Assembly: GCA_947483025.1 (NCBI GenBank)
Contig: CANKMK010000028.1
Span: 1 to 6,913, forward strand
Direction: 5' to 3'
DNA length: 6,913 nt
DNA from: Chloroflexota bacterium
Lineage (GTDB): Bacteria > Chloroflexota > Limnocylindria > Limnocylindrales > Limnocylindraceae
Numbering within the stretch: position 1 is the first letter of the stretch; every line of letters begins with the position of its first letter. Shown here piece by piece: positions 1 through 6,310 of the stretch. The translations under genes and the position numbers were made by a program. Under the pieces are notes generated by a model. It did not search any database. It had not been told where the DNA came from and saw only the letters and a list, made by a program, of their open reading frames with translations.

Positions 1-1
1 G

Positions 2-1234
2 ACCGAGCTCATCGCTGCAGCGAAGAAGCTCGGCGTTGAAGCCACCCAGCAAGAGGAGCTCTCCGCCGTGATCCAGAAGATCCTCACGGCGCAGGCCGAT
101 GAGCAGGGTCAGATCTGGGCGGAAGGCATTCTTGAAATCGTCGACGATGGCTACGGCTTCATCCGACGCAATGGCCTTCTCCCAAGCGCCGACGATGTCT
201 ATGTTCCATCGCCAATGGTGCGCCGACTCGGCCTGCGCCAGGGCGACACGATCGGCGGCGTGATTCGAGCACCGCGTGAAGGCGAGAAGTTCTGGGGAAT
301 GCTCCGCGTGGAGATCGTCTCCGGCACCGACCCAGAGTCGGCACGACGACGTCCGCACTTCGGCGACCTCACACCGATTCACCCCATTGAGCTGATCAAC
401 CTTGAGACGGTTCCATCAAACCTTTCGCAGCGACTGATCAACCTGGTCAACCCGCTCGGCAAGGGGCAGCGCGCCCTCATCGTTTCGCCACCGAAGGCTG
501 GTAAGACGAGCCTGCTGAAGCAGATCGCGCAGGGCGTCACGGCGAACTACCCAGAGATCTCGCTCATGGTCTGCCTCATTGGCGAGCGACCAGAAGAGGT
601 CACCGACATGCGCCGCTCCGTGAAGGGCGAGGTCATCTCGTCGACCTTCGACGAGCCAACCGAGAACCACACCCATGTCGCCGAGATGGCGCTCGAGATT
701 GCGAAGCGTCGCACCGAAGCTGGTGCCGACGTCGTCGTGCTGCTCGACTCCATTACGCGACTGGCGCGCGCCTATAACTTGGCACTCCCACCATCTGGCC
801 GAACGCTCTCGGGCGGTATCGACCCAATCGCCCTCTACCCACCGAAGCGCTTCTTCGGTGCGGCGCGAAAGCTCGAAGAGGGCGGCTCGCTCACCATCAT
901 CGGCACCTGCCTGGTCGATACCGGCTCGAAGATGGACGACGTGATCTACGAAGAGTTCAAGGGAACGGGTAACTCCGAACTCGTGCTCGATCGCAAGTTG
1001 GCCGAGAAGCGCATCTTCCCGGCGATCGACGTGCAGCGCTCCGGCACCCGCCGCGAGGAGCTCCTCCTTGATGAGGGGACGCTCAAGATGGTGTGGACGA
1101 TGCGCCGCATGCTCTCCGCCGTTGGCGCTAACGAGGGCATTGAGTTGCTCTTGAACCGCATTGCGAAGACGGAGTCGAACGCCCAGTTCCTCGCCTCGCT
1201 CACGAAGGGCACCGAGGGGTCCAACCCCGCGTAA
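2..1234 (+). CDS. rho: Transcription termination factor Rho (5' end outside window)
   Basis: Rho is a hexameric RNA-dependent ATPase/helicase that binds C-rich nascent RNA and releases RNA polymerase. The frame is open to the left edge. A GTG at 68 exists, but codons before it encode a typical Rho N-terminal helical domain ([14 protein letters not shown]...), so the gene is 5'-truncated by the window and GTG 68 is not the start. 410 residues are visible. Counting from base 2: N-terminal helices 1-35; RNA-binding cold-shock-like domain about 40-105 with the RNP1-type DGYGFIR; Walker A PPKAGKT at 163-169; ERPEEVTDM with the catalytic Glu at 195-203; Walker [16 protein letters not shown] at 244-258; [11 protein letters not shown] near 279-289; [19 protein letters not shown] at 306-324; and the arginine-finger region RSGTRREE. 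The residue before the catalytic Glu is Gly (E. coli has Asp210). No long actinobacterial-type insertion is visible in the part seen. The protein ends shortly after the ATPase domain, as usual. Identity is secure. Confidence 0.97.
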   Translation, partial: TELIAAAKKLGVEATQQEELSAVIQKILTAQADEQGQIWAEGILEIVDDGYGFIRRNGLLPSADDVYVPSPMVRRLGLRQGDTIGGVIRAPREGEKFWGMLRVEIVSGTDPESARRRPHFGDLTPIHPIELINLETVPSNLSQRLINLVNPLGKGQRALIVSPPKAGKTSLLKQIAQGVTANYPEISLMVCLIGERPEEVTDMRRSVKGEVISSTFDEPTENHTHVAEMALEIAKRRTEAGADVVVLLDSITRLARAYNLALPPSGRTLSGGIDPIALYPPKRFFGAARKLEEGGSLTIIGTCLVDTGSKMDDVIYEEFKGTGNSELVLDRKLAEKRIFPAIDVQRSGTRREELLLDEGTLKMVWTMRRMLSAVGANEGIELLLNRIAKTESNAQFLASLTKGTEGSNPA

Positions 1235-1245
1235 TCCACGCACGA

Positions 1246-1292
1246 GGCACAGCGTGTGCCAGGGTGCCCCGCTCGGCGACATAGCCGAGGGG
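1246..1292 (+). other. Two tandem inverted repeats after rho, no T-tract
   Basis: The rho-M23 gap holds two neighbouring hairpins. The first has perfect 6-bp arms GGCACA (1246-1251) and TGTGCC (1255-1260) around a 3-base loop. The second has arms CTCGGC (1272-1277) and GCCGAG (1284-1289) around a 6-base loop, extendable by CCC (1268-1270) with GGG (1290-1292) across a bulged G1271. Neither is followed by a run of T on either strand, so a classical intrinsic terminator is not supported. They could stabilise the rho mRNA 3' end, mark a processing site between the two genes, or be an atypical terminator. The pairing is seen directly; the role is inference. Confidence 0.45.
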
Positions 1293-1298
1293 TAGACT
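1293..1298 (+). promoter_or_regulatory. Possible -10 hexamer TAGACT before M23/LysM gene
   Basis: TAGACT fits the TAnnnT pattern of a primary-sigma -10 element. It would start transcription near 1305, giving a leader of about 16 bases that carries the GGAGG at 1311. No convincing -35 lies 16-18 bases upstream. The same hexamer precedes galE. It is a weak call because a six-base match occurs easily by chance. Confidence 0.3.
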
Positions 1299-1310
1299 AA
1301 GGCGGAGATC

Positions 1311-1315
1311 GGAGG
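1311..1315 (+). promoter_or_regulatory. Shine-Dalgarno GGAGG of M23/LysM gene
   Basis: GGAGG lies five bases before the ATG at 1321 and decides this start. It is the strongest ribosome-binding site in the window and contrasts with obgE, rsfS and galE, which have none. Confidence 0.8.
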
Positions 1316-1320
1316 CTGGA

Positions 1321-2853
1321 ATGCCAGATGTGAAGCGCCAAAAAACGTCTGCCCGCGGATCCAAGCATCGCAATGTGCGAGCTGGAAGCCCCACCTTCCG
1401 CCTCGCCGCGGCTATCCGTCGCCGCCTCCTCGCCTTCGGATCGTTCCTTGAGCGCAGCGGTGAGCGTGCCATCCGGCTGAGCCTCTTCCGCGCTGGCGAG
1501 TTCCTGAAGCACCCCCTTCCTCGCCGGGTTCGCGTGCACCCCACCCTTTCGACCCGAACGACGGGCATCGCGGTGGCGGCAATCGCCCACAAGGTCACTC
1601 CGGTGCTGGAGGAGCGTGGAATCCTCCGCTCACTTCGCCGCCGCCGACGCTCACTCGACTCGGGGCTGCGCAAGCTCGGCCGTGAGCCAGAGCGAGCGAT
1701 GCCCGCGGTGATTGCAGGGCTGTTGAGCGTGGCGATTATCGCCAGTCTGCTCCCAGGGCCGACCGTTGATGCGCGCACCCAAGCGCTGAACGATGACGGC
1801 ATGGGCGTTGGCATGAGCACGGCCTACGAGCCAACGTTCACGACAGAGTGGGGCGGCACCGAGAACCCAGACCGACTCGCCTCTGACGGCATCGCCGAGA
1901 GCACCGTAGTGAACGACGGCGTGCTCATTGGAGAGATTGCAACGGAGAACACCTTCTCAATGCGCGCTACTGAGGTCGTTGCGCGAACCCTCGACGCCAC
2001 CATTGCAACGACCGCAACCGACGGCCCGATCTTCCTCGATGACGGAACTCTCGAGCTCCCCGCTGCGATTAACATCGTGGTCTCCGACGGTCGAGATCGC
2101 GTTCTTATTCATGTGGTCGCGCGTGGTGAAACCCTGGCAGCAATCGCACGACGCTACAAGATCTCCACCATGGAGCTGATCTGGTCGAACGGCCTGCAGT
2201 CTGCTGACAATCCGCCGGTCGGAAAGCGACTTCGTGTGCCTGACACCAAAGGCATCGTCGTTACCGTGCGTGAACATGAGACGCTCAAGTCGATCGCGTC
2301 GAAATATCGCGTCACACCATCAACCATTCGCACGTACAACAATCTAAAGACCGCTGACCTTGTACTAGGAATGGTCCTTGTTCTCCCTGGCGGGCGTGGT
2401 GCTGCGCTACCAACATTTACTCGCAACGATGGACTTATTGGCTACACGGGACCGATTCCGTCGGTGTACAGCGGCGTGAAGTTCCGTTACCCAGTTCCAG
2501 GGGGTCGGTATGTGCGTGGGTTCACACGCACGCACCTCGGCATGGATATCTCCAACGCCTACGGCGCCTCAATCGTTGCTGCGGGCGATGGCGTGGTGGT
2601 CTTCACCGGGTGGCGCAACAACTGCGGCGGCTACCAGGTGATCATTGCGCACGGTTCAAACCTCTACAGCGGCTACTACCACCTCTCTGGCATCCTGGCG
2701 AACACGGGCCAAAAGGTGACGCGCGGAACTCGCATCGGGCGCATGGGCCAAACCGGCTGCGCAACTGGTCCGCACTTGCACTTCGTCGTCTCTCGAGGGT
2801 TCCCGCTCGCGGGCTCCTCGACGCTCTACAACCCAGCGCGCTTCCTCCCGTAA
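1321..2853 (+). CDS. Membrane-anchored LysM-LysM-M23 peptidoglycan endopeptidase
   Basis: Predicted zinc metallopeptidase of family M23 that cuts peptide cross-bridges in peptidoglycan outside the membrane. It has 510 residues. Residues 1-125 form a strongly basic tail (32 Arg/Lys against 9 Asp/Glu, with RRRRR at 106-110). One membrane helix lies at about 127-146 (MPAVIAGLLSVAIIASLLPG). By the positive-inside rule the tail is cytoplasmic and the rest extracytoplasmic. Residues 147-260 are an acidic, Thr/Ala-rich linker. Two LysM domains (about 262-307 and 313-356) should bind glycan. The M23 domain occupies about 395-495 with all expected metal and catalytic residues: H405 and D409 (HLGMD), H454 (YYHLS), H485 and H487 (GPHLHF). 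It may therefore be active and is not a degenerate NlpD/EnvC-type activator. The start is supported by GGAGG at 1311. It ends four bases before obgE. No cleavable signal peptide is evident. The family is secure; the specific substrate is unknown. Confidence 0.93.
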   Translation: MPDVKRQKTSARGSKHRNVRAGSPTFRLAAAIRRRLLAFGSFLERSGERAIRLSLFRAGEFLKHPLPRRVRVHPTLSTRTTGIAVAAIAHKVTPVLEERGILRSLRRRRRSLDSGLRKLGREPERAMPAVIAGLLSVAIIASLLPGPTVDARTQALNDDGMGVGMSTAYEPTFTTEWGGTENPDRLASDGIAESTVVNDGVLIGEIATENTFSMRATEVVARTLDATIATTATDGPIFLDDGTLELPAAINIVVSDGRDRVLIHVVARGETLAAIARRYKISTMELIWSNGLQSADNPPVGKRLRVPDTKGIVVTVREHETLKSIASKYRVTPSTIRTYNNLKTADLVLGMVLVLPGGRGAALPTFTRNDGLIGYTGPIPSVYSGVKFRYPVPGGRYVRGFTRTHLGMDISNAYGASIVAAGDGVVVFTGWRNNCGGYQVIIAHGSNLYSGYYHLSGILANTGQKVTRGTRIGRMGQTGCATGPHLHFVVSRGFPLAGSSTLYNPARFLP

Positions 2854-2857
2854 CGCA

Positions 2858-4249
2858 ATGTTCCTTGACGTCGTAGAGATCCACCTAGCTGCAGGGCGTG
2901 GCGGCGATGGCGCATCAACGATGCGCCGCGAATCACATGTGCCCCGTGGTGGACCCGATGGCGGCGACGGCGGCCGTGGCGGCAGCATCTACGTTGCCGT
3001 CGACACCGGCCAGACAACCCTGCGAGACTTTGAGGTCAAGCGTCGATATGTTGCGGGTGACGCGAGTCAGGGCGGGAACAAGACGTCACACGGCAAGGCT
3101 GGACGCGACCTGGTAATTGGCGTGCCACCTGGCACGGCGATCTTTGATGCGAAGAGCGGCGACCTGATCGCAGACCTCGTCTCGCGAGAGCAGCATGTGC
3201 TGTTGGTACGTGGCGGCCGCGGTGGCCTTGGCAATGCGCACTTCACCACGGCAACACATCAGGCACCACGCCACGCACAAAAAGGGGAGCCAGGCGAGCT
3301 GCGCGAGGTGCGATTCGAACTACGCCTGATCGCCGATGTGGGCCTCGTTGGGCTGCCGAACGCTGGGAAGTCCACCCTCCTCGCCGCGCTCACGGCGGCA
3401 CAGCCAAAGATTGGCGATTACGCCTTCACCACCCTTGAGCCGAACCTTGGTGTGTTGGAGCTTGGCATTGATGATGGTCGTCGACCGACGATTGCCGATC
3501 TTCCAGGGTTGATCGAAGGGGCATCCATCGGCGCTGGCCTCGGCTTCGCCTTCTTGCGACATGCCTCCCGAACGCGCGTGCTGGTGCACGTGGTCGACGC
3601 TTCTGCGCCAGATCCAGTGCGCGACGCTGCGATCATTCGCACCGAGCTGGAGGCACACAACCCGGCGCTGCTCGAGAAGACAACACTCGTCGCCCTCAAC
3701 AAACTAGATCGACCCGAAGCGAAGGAGCGCGAGGCGGAACTTACGGCAGCGTTCCGCGAGCTCGGCCTGCACGTTCTGCCGATCTCGGCGGCGGGCGGCG
3801 AGCGAGGGGAGGGGATCGCTGCGCTGCGTGATGCGCTGGCAGACCTTCTCCCTGACGCAGAGACTCTCTCGTATCCGGCTGAACCTGCCGGCGTGGTGGT
3901 GCACCGCATCAATCCGATCGCCTCGGTTGGCTTTGAGGTCAGCCGCGAGGGCGAAGGGTTCCGCGTTCGCGGGAAGGCGATTGAGCGACTCGTTCATCAG
4001 ACCGACTTTGCTCGGGACGAATCCGCGGAGCGCTTCCAGCATGAGCTCGCCCGACAGGGGATTGAATCTGCACTGCGAAAGGCGGGTTGCCGCAGCGGCG
4101 ACACCGTCATGATCGGCGAACTCTCACTCGAGTGGGACGATCCAGATGACGCCTCGCTGCTCAACGCGGCAGAAGAGGCGGAGGCCCTTGAGCTTGATGG
4201 CGTGCTCTTGGCTACGACACCGAACAACGATGGGGAGAGCGAAGGGTGA
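2858..4249 (+). CDS. obgE: GTPase ObgE/CgtA, large-subunit assembly factor
   Basis: Obg is an essential GTPase that binds the 50S subunit and links ribosome maturation to growth state. It has 463 residues. The glycine-rich Obg fold spans 1-157 (MFLDVVEIHLAAG, then GGPDGGDGGRGGS at 31-43, GKAGRDLVIGVPPGT at 79-93, and RGGRGGLGNAHF at 118-129). The G domain spans about 158-335: G1 GLPNAGKS 165-172, G2 around FTT 190-192, G3 DLPG 214-217, G4 NKLD 281-284, G5 SAAGG 310-314. The C-terminal OCT domain covers about 340-427 and ends in GELSLEWDD, followed by an acidic tail of about 35 residues. ATG 2858 matches the conserved N-terminus. No Shine-Dalgarno precedes it (the bases before are CCTCCCG-rich), and it begins four bases after the M23 gene stop, so re-initiation or coupling is likely. 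It overlaps nadD by four bases. Confidence 0.97.
   Translation: MFLDVVEIHLAAGRGGDGASTMRRESHVPRGGPDGGDGGRGGSIYVAVDTGQTTLRDFEVKRRYVAGDASQGGNKTSHGKAGRDLVIGVPPGTAIFDAKSGDLIADLVSREQHVLLVRGGRGGLGNAHFTTATHQAPRHAQKGEPGELREVRFELRLIADVGLVGLPNAGKSTLLAALTAAQPKIGDYAFTTLEPNLGVLELGIDDGRRPTIADLPGLIEGASIGAGLGFAFLRHASRTRVLVHVVDASAPDPVRDAAIIRTELEAHNPALLEKTTLVALNKLDRPEAKEREAELTAAFRELGLHVLPISAAGGERGEGIAALRDALADLLPDAETLSYPAEPAGVVVHRINPIASVGFEVSREGEGFRVRGKAIERLVHQTDFARDESAERFQHELARQGIESALRKAGCRSGDTVMIGELSLEWDDPDDASLLNAAEEAEALELDGVLLATTPNNDGESEG
4232..4237 (+). promoter_or_regulatory. Shine-Dalgarno GGGGAG for nadD inside obgE
   Basis: A purine stretch GGGGAG eight bases before the GTG at 4246 lies within the last obgE codons. 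It supports GTG 4246 as the nadD start and independent ribosome loading on top of coupling through the GTGA overlap. Confidence 0.65.
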
Positions 4250-4923
4250 GCGGGATCGGCATTCTCGGCGGCACGTTCGATCCGATTCATGACGGGCACC
4301 TCGCCCTCGGCCAGGCCGCCTACGAGTTGCTGAAACTCGATCACGTGCTCTTCGTTCCTGCCGCGCGACCCCCGCACAAGGTTGCGGACCGCGTCACCGA
4401 TCCTGAAATTCGCTGCCGCATGGTGGAACTCGCGATCGCTGGGAACCCAGCCTTTGAGATGAGCCGCATGGAGATCGATCGCCCCGGCCTCTCGTACACA
4501 ATCGATACGCTTCGTGCGATCGCGGCGGAGCGACGTGAGGGTGCCGCCGCGCCAGAGCTCACGCTGATCCTCTCCGTTGAGTCACTCCTCGGATTCAATG
4601 AGTGGGAAGACGCAACGGGCATTCTCGACTTGGCGCGGGTTGCTGCACTGCCACGACCTGGCACGCCAACCCCTGATCGCGCCTGGCTCACCCGCCACTT
4701 CCCGGGACGTGAGGACCGCTTCCTGTATCTCGACGGCTTCCATCTTTCACACGCGAGCCGAGAGTTGCGCGCGTTGGCGGCACGCGGCCGCTCGCTGCGC
4801 TATCTCGTTCCTGACGCCGTTGCCGACTTCATCCGACGCGAGGGGCTCTACCGCGGTCGACCAGAGCTCGTTCTTGAGCGTCCTGTTGAAGTGGAAGATG
4901 TGCCTGTTGATCCAGCCTCGTAA
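4246..4923 (+). CDS. nadD: Nicotinate-nucleotide adenylyltransferase (NadD), divergent motifs
   Basis: NadD transfers AMP from ATP to nicotinate mononucleotide, giving deamido-NAD in the NAD synthesis pathway (cytoplasm). It has 225 residues, close to the usual length. The Rossmann-type nucleotidyltransferase start GGTFDPIHDGHL (8-19) carries the HxGH motif. PPHK (42-45), SYTIDT (83-88) and RYLVPDAVADFI (185-196) are also family-typical. Two motifs differ: the usual G-A-D after the central strand is S-V-E (110-112, in ILSVESLLGFNEW), and the usual ISSTxIR is HASRELR (169-175), so only a Ser and the final Arg remain. The start is GTG 4246, overlapping the obgE stop as GTGA and preceded by GGGGAG. 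A tail of about 20 residues follows the fold. The position between obgE and rsfS is the standard context and argues strongly for NadD. Whether activity is normal cannot be read from the sequence. Confidence 0.92.
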   Translation: MSGIGILGGTFDPIHDGHLALGQAAYELLKLDHVLFVPAARPPHKVADRVTDPEIRCRMVELAIAGNPAFEMSRMEIDRPGLSYTIDTLRAIAAERREGAAAPELTLILSVESLLGFNEWEDATGILDLARVAALPRPGTPTPDRAWLTRHFPGREDRFLYLDGFHLSHASRELRALAARGRSLRYLVPDAVADFIRREGLYRGRPELVLERPVEVEDVPVDPAS

Positions 4924-4943
4924 TCGCACATCCGCGAGTGCGG

Positions 4944-4949
4944 TACGCT
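4944..4949 (+). promoter_or_regulatory. Possible -10 hexamer TACGCT for leaderless rsfS
   Basis: TACGCT (TAnnnT) sits exactly six bases before the ATG at 4956, which would put the transcription start on or beside the A of ATG. No -35 is recognisable and no Shine-Dalgarno precedes this ATG. The same spacing occurs at galE on the other strand. Confidence 0.4.
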
Positions 4950-4955
4950 GAGCTC

Positions 4956-5324
4956 ATGTCAACCAAACAGCAAACTGCCATCGAACCGCACGACCTTGCA
5001 CGAAAGGTCGCCCTTCTTGCAGAAGAGAAGAAGGCGGGCGACATCCTTGTTCTAGACGTGAGCGGACTCACCACCGTCACCGAGGCGTTCGTGATCTGCA
5101 CGGGTGGCTCTGAGCCACAGCTTGCCGCCATCACCGAGAGCATCGTCAGCGGCATGGCCGAAGATGGCATCACACCCGCTCACCGCCATCGCGCCGCAGC
5201 TTCACACTGGATCGTCTTGGACTATGGAAGCGTGATCGTGCATATCTTCACGCCACCAGAGCGCGACTTCTACAAGCTTGAACAGCTCTGGTCTGATGCG
5301 AAGGTGCTCGTCCGAATCCAGTAG
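4956..5324 (+). CDS. rsfS: Ribosomal silencing factor RsfS
   Basis: RsfS (DUF143/Iojap family) binds ribosomal protein uL14 on the 50S subunit and blocks subunit joining, lowering translation in starvation and helping late 50S assembly. It has 122 residues from ATG 4956. Family signatures: KKAGDILVLDVSGLTTVTEAFVI (residues 25-47), CTGGSEPQ (48-55), HWIVLDYGSVIVHIF (84-98), and TPPERDFYKLEQLW (99-112). The usual acidic residue after LDYG is Ser92. An upstream in-frame GTG at 4938 would add six residues (MRYAEL) but lacks a ribosome-binding site; ATG 4956 fits the family length better and sits six bases after a TACGCT. It follows nadD by 32 bases and is convergent with galE, with only two bases between the stop codons. 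Confidence 0.94.
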   Translation: MSTKQQTAIEPHDLARKVALLAEEKKAGDILVLDVSGLTTVTEAFVICTGGSEPQLAAITESIVSGMAEDGITPAHRHRAAASHWIVLDYGSVIVHIFTPPERDFYKLEQLWSDAKVLVRIQ

Positions 5325-5330
5325 CGCTAC
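5321..5330. repeat. 10-bp palindrome holding both convergent stop codons
   Basis: GTAGCGCTAC is a perfect palindrome. Its left half contains the TAG stop of rsfS and, on the other strand, its right half contains the TAG stop of galE. There is no T-rich tract and no longer stem here, so it is not a bidirectional intrinsic terminator. Confidence 0.85.
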
Positions 5331-6298
5331 TTCGGGAGCAGGCTCTTCACAATCCGATTGATATCGCTCTGACGTGGGCGCCAACCTAACTCACTCCGTG
5401 CCCGGGAGATATCGGCCACGAGTCGGGGCGGATCACCGGCACGGCGGGGGTGCTCCTGCACCTCAATGCGCACGCCAGCGGCCTTCTCGACGGCCTTGAT
5501 CACCTCACGAATACTTGTGCCTGCGCCGCTCCCAATGTTGATGGCGCTGAAGCCTTGCGCCTCTTCGGCGGCGAGTTTCTCAATCGCGGCAAGGTGGGCG
5601 GCGGCAACGTCGGCAACATGCACATAGTCACGGACGGCGGTGCGGTCAGGGGTGGCGTAATCGTTCCCGTAGATCGGGAATGGCTCCCCTGCCAGGGCGG
5701 CGCTCATCAGGCGTGGCAGCAAATGTGTCTCGGGATTGTGTCGCTCTGCAACCAGTTCTGTTGCCCCCGCAACATTGAAGTAGCGGAGTGCGATCGCGGT
5801 GAGCCCATGCGCGGCGGCGTAGGCGCGGAGCACCTGCTCAAAGGCGGCCTTGGTTGCTCCGTACGGGTTGACTGGCGCGAGGGGGAGATCTTCATGGAGC
5901 ACGCTTGAGGATGAGGCGCCATAGACCGCGGCACTTGAGGAGAAGATCAGACGCTTCACGCCGACGGCAATCGCTGCGTCTAGCAGGGTGATGCTACCAA
6001 CAAGGTTTGCCTTGAAGTAGCGCTCTGGCTGGGCCACGCTATCGGCAACGATGCTGAGCGCGCCAATGTGCAGGATCGTGTCAACCCGCGCATCGCGCAG
6101 CAGGCTCTGCATGCGATCTCCGTCGGCGTAGCTGCCAACGATTGAGGAGGCCTCATTAGGGATCGTGTCGGCGTGTCCCGCTGAGAGGTCGTCCAGGATG
6201 ACGACACGATGTCCAGCGGCGATCAGGGCATTGGCACTTGTAGCGCCGATGTATCCAGCCCCACCAGTTACCAGGATTGTGCGTGGCTCAAACGTCAT
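5327..6298 (-). CDS. galE: UDP-glucose 4-epimerase (GalE family)
   Basis: NAD-dependent extended short-chain dehydrogenase that interconverts UDP-glucose and UDP-galactose (or the N-acetyl forms) for the Leloir pathway and surface glycans. It has 323 residues, near the GalE norm. NAD-binding TGGAGYIG is at 11-18 and the adenosine-ribose Asp is in ILDDLS (34-39). The catalytic set is Ser122 (FSSSAAVYG 119-127), Tyr146 and Lys150 (NPYGATK). Further GalE signatures are RYFNVAGA (172-179), HNPETHLLPR (187-196), GNDYATPDRTAVRDYVHVAD (211-230) and AGDPPRLVADISRA (287-300). ATG 6298 has no Shine-Dalgarno but lies six bases after TAGACT. It starts nine bases after the CCA gene, on the same strand. 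No other galactose gene is visible, so a role in envelope polysaccharide precursors is more likely than galactose catabolism (inference). Substrate preference is undetermined. Confidence 0.94.
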   Translation of the reverse strand: MTFEPRTILVTGGAGYIGATSANALIAAGHRVVILDDLSAGHADTIPNEASSIVGSYADGDRMQSLLRDARVDTILHIGALSIVADSVAQPERYFKANLVGSITLLDAAIAVGVKRLIFSSSAAVYGASSSSVLHEDLPLAPVNPYGATKAAFEQVLRAYAAAHGLTAIALRYFNVAGATELVAERHNPETHLLPRLMSAALAGEPFPIYGNDYATPDRTAVRDYVHVADVAAAHLAAIEKLAAEEAQGFSAINIGSGAGTSIREVIKAVEKAAGVRIEVQEHPRRAGDPPRLVADISRARSELGWRPRQSDINRIVKSLLPK

Positions 6299-6304
6299 AG
6301 AGAG

Positions 6305-6310
6305 AGTCTA
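6305..6310 (-). promoter_or_regulatory. Possible -10 hexamer TAGACT for leaderless galE
   Basis: On the minus strand TAGACT is followed by six bases (CTCTCT) and then the galE ATG, the geometry of a leaderless promoter. Its first three bases are also the TAG stop of the upstream CCA gene, so the match may partly be coincidence. A TTGCAA lies 23 bases further upstream, too far for a normal -35. Confidence 0.4.

Noticed and set aside
68..70. GTG at 68 as the rho start
   Set aside because: The frame is open upstream and encodes the usual Rho N-terminal helices ([13 protein letters not shown]), so the real start is outside the window.
416..1282. Long open frame antisense to rho (288 codons)
   Set aside because: It lies opposite a highly conserved gene, its translation is Arg/Leu/Glu-rich without recognisable motifs, and open antisense frames are common in high-GC DNA.
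1282..1330. tRNA-like stretch (TAGCCGAGGGGTAGACTAAGGC resembles the D-arm of a Ser-type tRNA)
   Set aside because: No anticodon stem can be formed after it, no TΨC arm follows, and the M23 gene begins within the would-be tRNA.
1200..1820. Antisense open frame across the rho end and the M23 N-terminal region
   Set aside because: The product is an Arg/Ser-rich low-complexity translation typical of a shadow frame; the plus-strand frame has the Shine-Dalgarno, membrane helix and known domains.
3306..3325. GATTCGAAC resembling a tRNA TΨC loop
   Set aside because: It lies inside the conserved Obg coding sequence (RFELRLIADVG), with no stem or other tRNA arms around it.
5334..5347. GAGC-AG-GCTC-TT as a terminator for rsfS
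   Set aside because: A four-base stem with a two-base loop and only two T residues is too weak and lies inside galE.
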